From Flavobacteriaceae bacterium S0862 (GTDB taxonomy: Bacteria > Bacteroidota > Bacteroidia > Flavobacteriales > Flavobacteriaceae): a DNA stretch of 64,000 nt. Below are positions 1 to 8,067 of the stretch, in pieces. How positions within the stretch are numbered: the first letter of the stretch is position 1; each line of letters begins with the position of its first letter. Made by a program: the position numbers and the translations under genes. The notes under the pieces were generated by a model. That model did no database searches, was not told where the DNA came from, and was given only the letters and a program-made list of their open reading frames with translations. Location of the stretch: NCBI GenBank assembly GCA_023015825.1, contig JALKAW010000002.1:62001-126000 (forward strand). The letters are read 5' to 3'.

Positions 1-1660
1 TCCTGTTGGCGTTGTAGCATCATTAATAATGATACTTACTGTAACTAAAACATCATCACAACTGCCTATGGCATCAACATCAAATGTAAAATTATATGTT
101 CCGGAGGTAAGACCGTCTATAGTCACTAAATTCCCTGATAAAGCACCTGTGGCATCATCATCATTCCAAGTTCCAGTTTGATCTTCTCCTTCTAATAAAT
201 CAAATAAGTTGACTGTTTGTGCGGTAGTAATATCTGCAACACAAAATTCTAAAGGCGTCTTAACTGTTCCCGATTCTGGTGCGTCTTCAATTATTACAAC
301 TACAGTACTACTATTTGTACATCCATTAGCGTTCGTTATACTATATGTAAAACCATATGTGCCAATTGCTAATATTGTTAAGTCTACATCACTTCCTGTT
401 AAAGCTCCTGTAGCATCATCATCTGTCCATGTCCCTCCAACATCATTACCAGAAAGTTGTCCGAATAAATCTAATGGTGAATTAGCTGCTAAATCGTTCT
501 CACAAAATATTGCTGGTGTTGGTGTTCCTGTATTAGGTAATGGGTTAATTATAATTGTTACCGTCACTAATTCGTCATCACAAGTACCAATGGCATCAAC
601 ATCAAAAGTGTAATTATATGTTCCTGCGGTTAATACTGATACATCTATTAGGTTAGCAATAGTTGATCCTGTATTGTCTGTACCTATATACCATATTCCT
701 GTTTGGTCTTCTCCTGTTAGTAAATCAAATAAATTATAGCTTGTAGGAGCTGCACCTTCACAAAACTCAATTGCTGGATTAGCTGTTCCCGATTCTGGAG
801 AAGGTTCTACTGTTATGGTTATTGTTTCTGTATCTTCACAAGTACCATTTGATATTGTATAGGTAAACTGATAAGGGCTTCCGCCTACAGTAAATGTTGT
901 TATGTCTATTGGGTTGGAGACTACTACATTATTAGCATCTGTCCAAACACCTGAATTATTATCTTGAGAACCATCTAAGGCTAAAAATAAATCGAAAGGT
1001 GAATTTGCCGTCAAATCATTCTCACAAAATATTTGATTAACAGCATTACCTGCATTAGGATCTTGTAATACAATAACTTGTACAGTTGTAGACTCTTCTG
1101 GACATGAGTTTGGTAATACATTTTGAGTATATGTAAAATTATAAGTTCCTGGGGTAAATCCTGTTAAATTTATTGGAGTCGATACAACTGGATCTGTACT
1201 TAAAGTACCTTGCGTCCATTGCCCATTTGGATCTTCATTTTCTAATAATGTAAATAAATCGAACGCTGAAGGCAAATCTATGACACAAAACGTTGCAGGA
1301 TTTGTTGCCGAAGGTGTTCCTGAAGTAAAGGTTTCATAAATTGTAATTGTAACCGTAGATGAACTTTCTGGACAAGCACCATTGCTTGGAACTGTATATG
1401 TAAACACATAGTTGCCAGCCGTTGTCAGACTTGTAATGTTAACTGTTCCTTGGTGTCCATTTGTTGTGGTTAAAGATCCAGACCATGTTCCGTTAATATT
1501 AGGTGTACCACCAAGCTCATCAAATAAATCAAAGTCTGCAGTTGGGATATTATCATCGCAATATTCTAAAAAGCCTGGAGTTCCAGGGTCAAAAGGCATA
1601 TCAATATTTACAGTAACAGCTACTGGGTTACTCACACAGAATACTTCGTTAATTTGAACG
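1..1660 (-). repeat. Tandem ~260-bp coding repeats in the adhesin gene
   Basis: Six in-frame units are anchored by the FC or YC codons near 240, 503, 772, 1024, 1282 and 1565; spacing is 252-285 bp. The copies share the words DLFxLL, GTWxDD and GTYxFTY but differ in bases, so they are old duplications rather than recent ones. The array continues past the left edge of the window. Confidence 0.8.
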
Positions 1661-2424
1661 TAGTATATATTTCCATCAATTAAAGGTGTTGATAGCGAAA
1701 GTGCTGGTAATATTGGATCTCCAAAACCATCAAGACTATCATACCAACTATAACTAGCTGTTGTTCCTGGGTCTAGATCTCCTACTGTTGGGTTAGCATC
1801 TGAACAGAAATCTTGTGGATTAGCAGGAGTTGGATCAGGTGGTGAATCGAATACTGCTGTACTTCCAATTTCTATTTGACTTTTACAACCACCATTATCA
1901 ACAAATACTATAAAAAAGTTTGTTGCTCCTCTAGGAATAGGGTCAGTCCCACTAGTTAAAGTTGTTAAATCAATATCCGTATACACCTCCACAGAACCAC
2001 CAAATGGGATATGTGGTTGTAATACATCATCTATATACGTTTGAATTGTTGGGTTTTCATTACTACAATAAATTTGGTCTAGGTTTTGCCCAGATGCGTC
2101 AACTTGAAAGTCAACTATTATTGAAGCTCTCGCTCCACAAGTTCCTGAATTATCATCTACAAAGTAGGTTCCTTCTTTAACCAACTGATTGGGGTTAAAA
2201 GGACTTCCTCCACTAAGTACGTCATACCAAACTATTCCATTACCACCATCAACTGCATAGTCAGTACTTAAATCAGCAAAAGTATATCCTGACGCATCAC
2301 ATATTGTTGGTGCTGGATTACTAATTGTTGGACATTGAGCAAAAGCAGAAGATGTGGCAAATAAAAATACCATTATATAGGATATTTTTTTTATAACATT
2401 CCTAAACAAGACTTTTGTTTTCAT
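1..2424 (-). CDS. Large secreted repeat protein, probable T9SS surface adhesin (5' part only)
   Basis: The reading frame is open from an ATG at 2424 to the left edge of the window (808 codons), so the C-terminus is missing. The first ~31 residues form a signal peptide (charged start, hydrophobic core, ending SSAFAQ). After about 240 residues come at least six repeats of ~85-95 residues. Each has an FC(E/V) segment, a DLF..L segment, a GTW.DD segment and a GTY.F(T/V)Y segment ending before the next cysteine. Such PKD/Ig-like repeats are typical of very long flavobacterial surface or gliding-associated proteins that end in a type-B T9SS sorting domain; that domain would lie outside the window and is not seen. 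A role in adhesion or surface movement is inferred. It is separated from the cox operon by a terminator. Confidence 0.85.
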   Translation of the reverse strand, partial: MKTKVLFRNVIKKISYIMVFLFATSSAFAQCPTISNPAPTICDASGYTFADLSTDYAVDGGNGIVWYDVLSGGSPFNPNQLVKEGTYFVDDNSGTCGARASIIVDFQVDASGQNLDQIYCSNENPTIQTYIDDVLQPHIPFGGSVEVYTDIDLTTLTSGTDPIPRGATNFFIVFVDNGGCKSQIEIGSTAVFDSPPDPTPANPQDFCSDANPTVGDLDPGTTASYSWYDSLDGFGDPILPALSLSTPLIDGNIYYVQINEVFCVSNPVAVTVNIDMPFDPGTPGFLEYCDDNIPTADFDLFDELGGTPNINGTWSGSLTTTNGHQGTVNITSLTTAGNYVFTYTVPSNGACPESSSTVTITIYETFTSGTPSATNPATFCVIDLPSAFDLFTLLENEDPNGQWTQGTLSTDPVVSTPINLTGFTPGTYNFTYTQNVLPNSCPEESTTVQVIVLQDPNAGNAVNQIFCENDLTANSPFDLFLALDGSQDNNSGVWTDANNVVVSNPIDITTFTVGGSPYQFTYTISNGTCEDTETITITVEPSPESGTANPAIEFCEGAAPTSYNLFDLLTGEDQTGIWYIGTDNTGSTIANLIDVSVLTAGTYNYTFDVDAIGTCDDELVTVTIIINPLPNTGTPTPAIFCENDLAANSPLDLFGQLSGNDVGGTWTDDDATGALTGSDVDLTILAIGTYGFTYSITNANGCTNSSTVVVIIEDAPESGTVKTPLEFCVADITTAQTVNLFDLLEGEDQTGTWNDDDATGALSGNLVTIDGLTSGTYNFTFDVDAIGSCDDVLVTVSIIINDATTPTG

Positions 2425-2520
2425 AGTAGGTTAAATTATTAACTGTTTGTAATAGCTCTTAACTCTGAGTACTATACTAAATCACATAGATATAACTACT
2501 CATAATTATTTAATTGATCG

Positions 2521-2606
2521 CAATTTAACTGATTTTTTTGTATTTAAACGATTTTTTTGTAATTATTTTACATTTTATCGATAAATATTGTATTTCATCT
2601 ATCATT
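2521..2606. promoter_or_regulatory. Phased direct repeats upstream of the adhesin gene
   Basis: Four related words of the form (G/C/A)(T/A/C)ATTT..(A/T)CGATTTTT start at 2521, 2540, 2570 and 2590, i.e. 19, 30 and 20 bp apart. The first two contain identical T7 tracts (2532-2538 and 2551-2557). Similar words occur at 31082, 31102 and 31137, ahead of another secreted protein. Direct repeats about two helical turns apart are the usual target layout of LytTR-type regulators; that assignment is a guess. Confidence 0.4.
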
Positions 2607-2640
2607 TATAGAAGATAAAGACTACAAAGTGTTAGATAAA

Positions 2641-2669
2641 AAAAGCCTTTCAATAATTGAAAGGCTTTT
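2641..2669 (-). terminator. Terminator of the act-cox operon
   Basis: A perfect 13-bp inverted repeat (arms 2641-2653 and 2657-2669, loop TAA) is flanked by A and T runs. It lies 32 bp past the stop of the subunit I gene and separates it from the adhesin gene on the same strand. Confidence 0.85.
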
Positions 2670-2700
2670 AAATATATTATATAACTTTTATTTTAAAATG

Positions 2701-4494
2701 CTAATGCTGAAGTTCTTCTTCACCATCTTTAAGTGGTACGTTTTGAGGAACAAAATCTTCATCATGCCCTGGTTTACTATAGTCGTAAGGCCAACGATGT
2801 ACATGAGGTATTTCTCCTTCCCAGTTTCCGTGAATATGCTTAATTGGTGCAGTCCACTCAAGTGTATTAGATTTCCATGGATTTTGAACAGTTTTCTTAC
2901 CATAGAAAATACTATAGAAGAAATTCCATAAAAATACTAACTGGAAGATACCACCTATAATAGCAAATAAGGAAATTATCACATTAACATTAGATAAGTC
3001 ATCAAATAATGGGAAATTACTGTTAGTGTAATAACGTCTTGGTAATCCTGCCATTCCAATAAAATGCATTGGGAAGAAAACACCGTAGGCACAGACTGCT
3101 GTTACCCAGAAGTGAATATATCCTAAGTTCTTATTAAGCATCCTACCAAACATTTTAGGGAACCAATGATAGATTCCTGCAAACATTCCGTAAAGTGCAG
3201 AAATACCCATTACTAAGTGGAAGTGAGCCACTACAAAATAGGTGTCGTGTACATTAATATCTAAAGCGCTATCTCCTAAAATAATTCCTGTTAAACCTCC
3301 TGTAATAAATGTTGATACTAATCCAATTGAGAATAGCATTGCAGGGTTAAACTGGAGATTACCCTTCCAGAGGGTGGTTATATAGTTAAATGCTTTTACT
3401 GCTGATGGAATAGCAATTAATAAGGTTGTAAATGTAAATACAGATCCTAAGAATGGATTCATTCCTGATACGAACATATGGTGACCCCAAACAATTGTAG
3501 ATAAAAATGCAATTGCCAAAATTGAAGCTACCATAGCACGATAACCAAAAATTGGTTTACGTGAGTTTGTTGCAATGATTTCAGATGTGATACCTAATGC
3601 TGGTAATAATACAATATATACTTCAGGGTGACCTAAGAACCAAAATAAGTGCTCAAACAAAACTGGAGAACCTCCTTGATAGTGTAATACTTCACCTTGA
3701 ATAAATATATCTGATAAGAAGAATGATGTGCCAAAACTTCTATCCATAATTAATAATAACGCAGCAGATAATAGTACTGGGAAGGATACTACACCAATAA
3801 TCGCTGTTACAAAGAATGCCCAAATTGTTAAAGGCAACCTTGTCATAGACATTCCTTTGGTACGTAAGTTAATTACTGTAACAATATAATTTAGCGATCC
3901 TAGTAAAGATGATGCAATAAATATTGCCATAGACACTAACCATAAGGTCATACCCATTCCTGAACCTCCTTGTGCCATAGGCAATGCACTTAATGGAGGA
4001 TAAATTGTCCATCCAGCTGCTGCAGGTCCTGCTTCAACAAATAATGAAATAACCATGACAACACTTGAAAGGAAAAATAACCAATAAGATACCATGTTAA
4101 GGAATCCAGAGGCCATATCTCGTGCACCAATTTGTAATGGAATTAAAAGGTTACTAAAGGTACCACTTAAACCAGCAGTTAATACAAAGAAAACCATAAT
4201 GGTACCATGTATTGTTACTAACGCTAAATACATATCAGCATCCATAACACCACCTGGAGCCCATTTACCTAATAATGCTTCAAAAATAACATTTGGTTCT
4301 TCTGGCCATGCAATTTGCATACGAATCATTAATGACATAATTACACCAACAACTCCCATAATAGTACCAGTTATAAGGTACTGCTTTGCAATCATTTTAT
4401 GGTCTTGACTAAATATATATTTAGTTACAAAGGTTTCTTTATGATGATGTCCGTGGTCGTCTTCGTGAGCGTGAGTATCTGCGTGTGCTGACAT
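2701..4494 (-). CDS. ctaD: Cytochrome c oxidase subunit I (aa3-type, heme-copper)
   Basis: Catalytic subunit of the proton-pumping terminal oxidase, reducing O2 to water in the inner membrane. The 597-residue protein has the expected membrane span pattern. It contains GHPEVY (CuB histidine, the D-channel glutamate and the cross-linked tyrosine), WGHHMF (two CuB histidines), the K-channel lysine in SAVKAFNY, and HDTYFVVAHFH with the heme ligands. The D-channel aspartate is in IGARDM. These residues place it in the A1 class. The N-terminal ~20 residues are histidine-rich, which is unusual but shared in style with ActF upstream. It is the last gene of the act-cox operon; subunits III and IV are not in the window. 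Confidence 0.97.
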   Translation of the reverse strand: MSAHADTHAHEDDHGHHHKETFVTKYIFSQDHKMIAKQYLITGTIMGVVGVIMSLMIRMQIAWPEEPNVIFEALLGKWAPGGVMDADMYLALVTIHGTIMVFFVLTAGLSGTFSNLLIPLQIGARDMASGFLNMVSYWLFFLSSVVMVISLFVEAGPAAAGWTIYPPLSALPMAQGGSGMGMTLWLVSMAIFIASSLLGSLNYIVTVINLRTKGMSMTRLPLTIWAFFVTAIIGVVSFPVLLSAALLLIMDRSFGTSFFLSDIFIQGEVLHYQGGSPVLFEHLFWFLGHPEVYIVLLPALGITSEIIATNSRKPIFGYRAMVASILAIAFLSTIVWGHHMFVSGMNPFLGSVFTFTTLLIAIPSAVKAFNYITTLWKGNLQFNPAMLFSIGLVSTFITGGLTGIILGDSALDINVHDTYFVVAHFHLVMGISALYGMFAGIYHWFPKMFGRMLNKNLGYIHFWVTAVCAYGVFFPMHFIGMAGLPRRYYTNSNFPLFDDLSNVNVIISLFAIIGGIFQLVFLWNFFYSIFYGKKTVQNPWKSNTLEWTAPIKHIHGNWEGEIPHVHRWPYDYSKPGHDEDFVPQNVPLKDGEEELQH

Positions 4495-4525
4495 AATCTA
4501 TATCTATTTTATTCTTTTATTAAAA

Positions 4526-5596
4526 TTAATTTTGAACTAATGAATTTTTAAAGACTTGCTGCTCTTTAATCCAAGCATTGTACTCTTCCTCTGTTTCAAC
4601 AATAATCTTCATTTGCATATTATAATGTGATTTACCACAGATTTTATTACAAATTAAAAGATAATCAAACTCATAAGGATCCAAAGCTTCTTCACCTTTA
4701 GCTACCAAATCTTTGCTCTTCTCAGTTCTAATGTTATTAATATTTTCTACTTTCTTAACCATTTCATCAGTCTGTCTCATTTCGGCTGTTGTTACGGTTG
4801 GCGTAAAAGCGAATTGTGTTATCATACCAGGAACACAGTTCATTTGTGCTCTAAAGTGAGGCATATATGCAGAGTGCAATACGTCTTGTGAACGCATTTT
4901 AAATATTACTTGTCTTCCAACAGGCAAATGTAATTCTGTTGTAATGATATCATCTTGAGCATTTGGATCTGCTTCATCTAATCCTAAAATATTGGCATTA
5001 TCAAGGTTTATTAATCTAACATTTGCTTCACCTAAGACATTATCTTCACCAGCATATCTTGCTTTCCAATTAAACTGTTGTGCATACAACTCAACTACTA
5101 AAGCATCCTCCTCTTCTTCAAAATTCATGATGTCAGACCATGTAAATAGTCCATAAATAATCAAACCGGCAAGTGTAATTACCGGAATAATTGTCCAGAT
5201 AAATTCTAATTTGTCATTATCGGCAAAGAATAATGCTTTACGCCCCTTTTCACCTTTATATTTAAACGCAAAATAGTGTAGTAAAAACTGAGTGATTGTT
5301 TGCACAATGAAAATCAATACCATTGAGATAATCATTAAATTATCTATTTGAGGCCCATGTGCTGATGCTGAATTTGACATTAACGGTAAATCACCCCACT
5401 TCACTAAACATACAATTGTAATGATATAAATGAAGGCTAAAAATATTAACATTAAATATCCATTAACTCTATTATCCTTATCATTGGCAACTTGAGAATT
5501 CTCATTATTAGCGTTTGCTAAATCAAAAATCTTTACCATTTGCCAAATGGCAATTGTAATAAATACTAAAACTATAATTGTTAATAAAGCTGTCAT
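4526..5596 (-). CDS. ctaC: Cytochrome c oxidase subunit II (CuA subunit)
   Basis: Carries the binuclear CuA centre that accepts electrons from cytochrome c or directly from ActA/ActE and passes them to subunit I. The cupredoxin domain has the distal histidine (VLHSAYMPHF) and the CuA loop CNKICGKSHYNM at about residue 318. In that loop both cysteines, the histidine and the methionine are present, but the glutamate between the cysteines is lysine. The protein has four predicted membrane helices, two more than the classical subunit II, with the extra pair at the N-terminus (about residues 1-22 and 45-66). Length 356. It sits 31 bp before ctaD. Confidence 0.95.
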   Translation of the reverse strand: MTALLTIIVLVFITIAIWQMVKIFDLANANNENSQVANDKDNRVNGYLMLIFLAFIYIITIVCLVKWGDLPLMSNSASAHGPQIDNLMIISMVLIFIVQTITQFLLHYFAFKYKGEKGRKALFFADNDKLEFIWTIIPVITLAGLIIYGLFTWSDIMNFEEEEDALVVELYAQQFNWKARYAGEDNVLGEANVRLINLDNANILGLDEADPNAQDDIITTELHLPVGRQVIFKMRSQDVLHSAYMPHFRAQMNCVPGMITQFAFTPTVTTAEMRQTDEMVKKVENINNIRTEKSKDLVAKGEEALDPYEFDYLLICNKICGKSHYNMQMKIIVETEEEYNAWIKEQQVFKNSLVQN

Positions 5597-5623
5597 TGTT
5601 ATTCTTCGTCTTTATTTTAATAA

Positions 5624-6940
5624 TTAATAATGGAATTGTTTACTCTCTTTAACAAAAGGATTTCCTTTAGCTAATAATGGTTGTTTTGAAATTGCATAAA
5701 ATACAATTAGCATAAACAGTCCAAGGAAAAAGAATATTGCACCAAATTCTGCTAATCCGAACCCCCATCTATCACCAACAGTTGCTGGCATAATCATGTT
5801 GTAAACATCAACATAATGCCCAACTAGTATTGCAATACCTGCCATTACTATAAACCAGTTAATACGCTTATAGTCACTATTCATTAATACTAAGAATGGG
5901 AAAATAAAATTTAAAGCTAGCATTCCGAAGAATGGTAATTTATAATCTTCTATTCTAGTTACAAAATATGTTACCTCTTCAGGAATATTAGCATACCAAA
6001 TCAACATGAATTGTGAAAACCATAAATAGGTCCAGAAAATACTAATGGCAAACATAAACTTAGCTAAATCGTGCATATGACTATCGTTTACAAAATCCAT
6101 TAATCCTTTAGATTTTAAATACATGGTAACTAATGCGATTACTGTAATACCACTTACAAACATAGATGCGAATACATACCAACCAAATAATGTAGAGAAC
6201 CAGTGAGGGTCTACACTCATAATCCAATCCCAAGACATCATAGATTCTGTGTAAATATAGAATACTAAGAATGCTGCCGAGATACGGAAATTCTTTTTAA
6301 AGTTTCTATTGTCGTCCGCACTATCTTGTGCAATTGAGAACTTACGAGAAAAATATCTATACAAACTCCAACCACCAAGAAAAATCAATCCACGAATAAA
6401 GAACCATGGTTTATTTAACCAATCTGCTTTTCCTTGAATTAACTCATCGTGAGCCACTACTTCTGGGTCCATCCATATAAATATGTGATCTCCAGCCCAA
6501 AATGCAATAGCCAATACAATTAAACCTCCTGGCAATACATAATAAGTAATCCCCTCCATAACTCTATACAGAACTGGGGACCATCCTGCTTGTGAGGCAT
6601 ATTGTATGCCATAAAAAGCCAACACACCTAATGCAATCATAAAGAAAAAGAATGCTGCAACGTATAATGCAGAATACGGTCTGTTATGTATTTGATGCAT
6701 TACGTGTTCTGCATGTTCATCTCCATGGTCAGCTGCTGCTTCTCCATGTGTGTCCGCAGGTGCATGATTGGTTGCCTCTGCTTCGTGACCTCCACCATGA
6801 GATACTTCTTCTTCAGCTAACATGATTTTAACATCTTCAACAGTAACGTGAGATGCAGAATACGAATAAAACCATCCTAGTGCTCCTAAAAGCATTAATG
6901 CTACTGAAACTATTTTTAATCTATTTGAAATGGTATACAT
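5624..6940 (-). CDS. actF: Alternative complex III membrane subunit ActF
   Basis: A polytopic integral membrane subunit of the quinol:cytochrome c/oxidase oxidoreductase (alternative complex III). In known structures ActF and ActC are related to NrfD and form the two halves of the membrane core. One helix lies at residues 10-28, followed by a histidine/alanine/glutamate-rich loop (about residues 45-85) and then roughly nine more helices. Identification rests on operon position (last act gene before ctaC) and on length (438). Its catalytic role is less clear than that of ActC. Confidence 0.92.
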   Translation of the reverse strand: MYTISNRLKIVSVALMLLGALGWFYSYSASHVTVEDVKIMLAEEEVSHGGGHEAEATNHAPADTHGEAAADHGDEHAEHVMHQIHNRPYSALYVAAFFFFMIALGVLAFYGIQYASQAGWSPVLYRVMEGITYYVLPGGLIVLAIAFWAGDHIFIWMDPEVVAHDELIQGKADWLNKPWFFIRGLIFLGGWSLYRYFSRKFSIAQDSADDNRNFKKNFRISAAFLVFYIYTESMMSWDWIMSVDPHWFSTLFGWYVFASMFVSGITVIALVTMYLKSKGLMDFVNDSHMHDLAKFMFAISIFWTYLWFSQFMLIWYANIPEEVTYFVTRIEDYKLPFFGMLALNFIFPFLVLMNSDYKRINWFIVMAGIAILVGHYVDVYNMIMPATVGDRWGFGLAEFGAIFFFLGLFMLIVFYAISKQPLLAKGNPFVKESKQFHY

Positions 6941-6965
6941 ATCGATATATAACTTTATCTAAATC

Positions 6966-7523
6966 TTATTTTTCTAAATCTGCTTTTAATTTCATAACGT
7001 AAGCTGCAACTTGCCAACGCTCTTCCTCACTAAGTTGGTTCTTATGAGATCCCATAGCATTTTTTCCATGATAAATGACATGATAAATACTACCTTCATT
7101 TATAGCTCTAATTGCATCATCATACGATGGAATTCCAAGAATTTTCTCTCTCTTTACAAGGTTTCCTTGACCATCTCCTTTTGTTCCATGACATGTACTA
7201 CAGTAAATATCATAAAGTTCTTTACCTCTTACATAGTCAACTTGAGCAGAATCCAAAGGACTCATTAACTCTACTTTGGCACGATCATATTCTGCTGTTG
7301 AGCTACCATAATCGAATATTGAGTGGCCTCTTGAAATAGTTCCTTCAACTGGGAGCATTGCCGATTGTTCTCCTGGAAATATATCGTACGCTCCGTAAGT
7401 TTCATAACTTGGAGATTCGTACATATTTGGAAAGAACTGATAGTTTGGTGTTTCGTTGTTTTTACAAGACACTATCGAACTTACCATTATTGCTAATACA
7501 AATATTTTAACTAAGCCTTTCAT
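6966..7523 (-). CDS. actE: Alternative complex III monoheme lipoprotein ActE
   Basis: A periplasmic lipoprotein of 185 residues with a lipobox ending VSC at residue 20. It has one heme-attachment motif CSTCH near residue 109 and a later AMG methionine that can serve as sixth ligand. In ACIII, ActE accepts electrons from the multiheme ActA and hands them to the oxidase or a soluble carrier. It lies 1 bp after actD and 25 bp before actF, so it is cotranscribed. Confidence 0.94.
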   Translation of the reverse strand: MKGLVKIFVLAIMVSSIVSCKNNETPNYQFFPNMYESPSYETYGAYDIFPGEQSAMLPVEGTISRGHSIFDYGSSTAEYDRAKVELMSPLDSAQVDYVRGKELYDIYCSTCHGTKGDGQGNLVKREKILGIPSYDDAIRAINEGSIYHVIYHGKNAMGSHKNQLSEEERWQVAAYVMKLKADLEK

Positions 7524-7524
7524 A

Positions 7525-8058
7525 CTAATGTGCTTCTTTATCTACAATGTTAATTTCTACTGCTCCCGTTCCAGCAAGAAATGTTTCTAATTCCTTTTCG
7601 TCTCCATGTACAGATACTTCCATTAAAAAGTGATCGTCTGTAGTTCTAGGATCTGGGTTTTCAGCTTTTTTAAATGGCCACATTCTACTGCGTAAGTAAA
7701 AGGTAATTACCATTAAATGCGCTGAGAAAAATACTGTTAACTCAAACATAATTGGCACAAATGCAGGCATATTTTCTAAATAGCTAAAACTTGGTTTACC
7801 ACCAATGTTTTGCGGCCAATCTTCTATCATGATATAATTCATCATTACAATAGCAACTATTAAACCAAGACAGCCATACATAAATGCTGTAATAGCAAGA
7901 CGTGTTGGTGCTAATCCCATAGCCTTATCTAGTCCATGGACTGGAAAAGGTGTATAAATTTCTTCTATATGATGTTTTGCAGCTTTAACTTTCTTAACAG
8001 CCGACATTAACACATCATCATCAGTATAAATAGCGTGAATTACTTTTGAAGATTCCAT
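7525..8058 (-). CDS. actD: Alternative complex III subunit ActD (DUF3341)
   Basis: A 177-residue protein with a soluble N-terminal part (residues 1-55), two membrane helices (about 60-82 and 100-122) and a C-terminal tail. This is the DUF3341 architecture of ActD, a structural subunit that packs against ActC. Its position between actC and actE is the standard act order. Confidence 0.92.
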   Translation of the reverse strand: MESSKVIHAIYTDDDVLMSAVKKVKAAKHHIEEIYTPFPVHGLDKAMGLAPTRLAITAFMYGCLGLIVAIVMMNYIMIEDWPQNIGGKPSFSYLENMPAFVPIMFELTVFFSAHLMVITFYLRSRMWPFKKAENPDPRTTDDHFLMEVSVHGDEKELETFLAGTGAVEINIVDKEAH

Positions 8059-8067
8059 ATGCTACTT

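Noticed and set aside
1-1660. CRISPR-like periodicity
   Set aside because: The period is about 260 bp, units diverge in sequence and remain in one open reading frame, so these are protein repeats.
2688-2931. Open frames on both strands inside the 3' part of the oxidase subunit I gene
   Set aside because: They lie within a strongly conserved coding sequence, have no recognisable protein features and reflect AT-rich composition. The same holds for other opposite-strand frames inside infB, nrdA and the lipoprotein gene.
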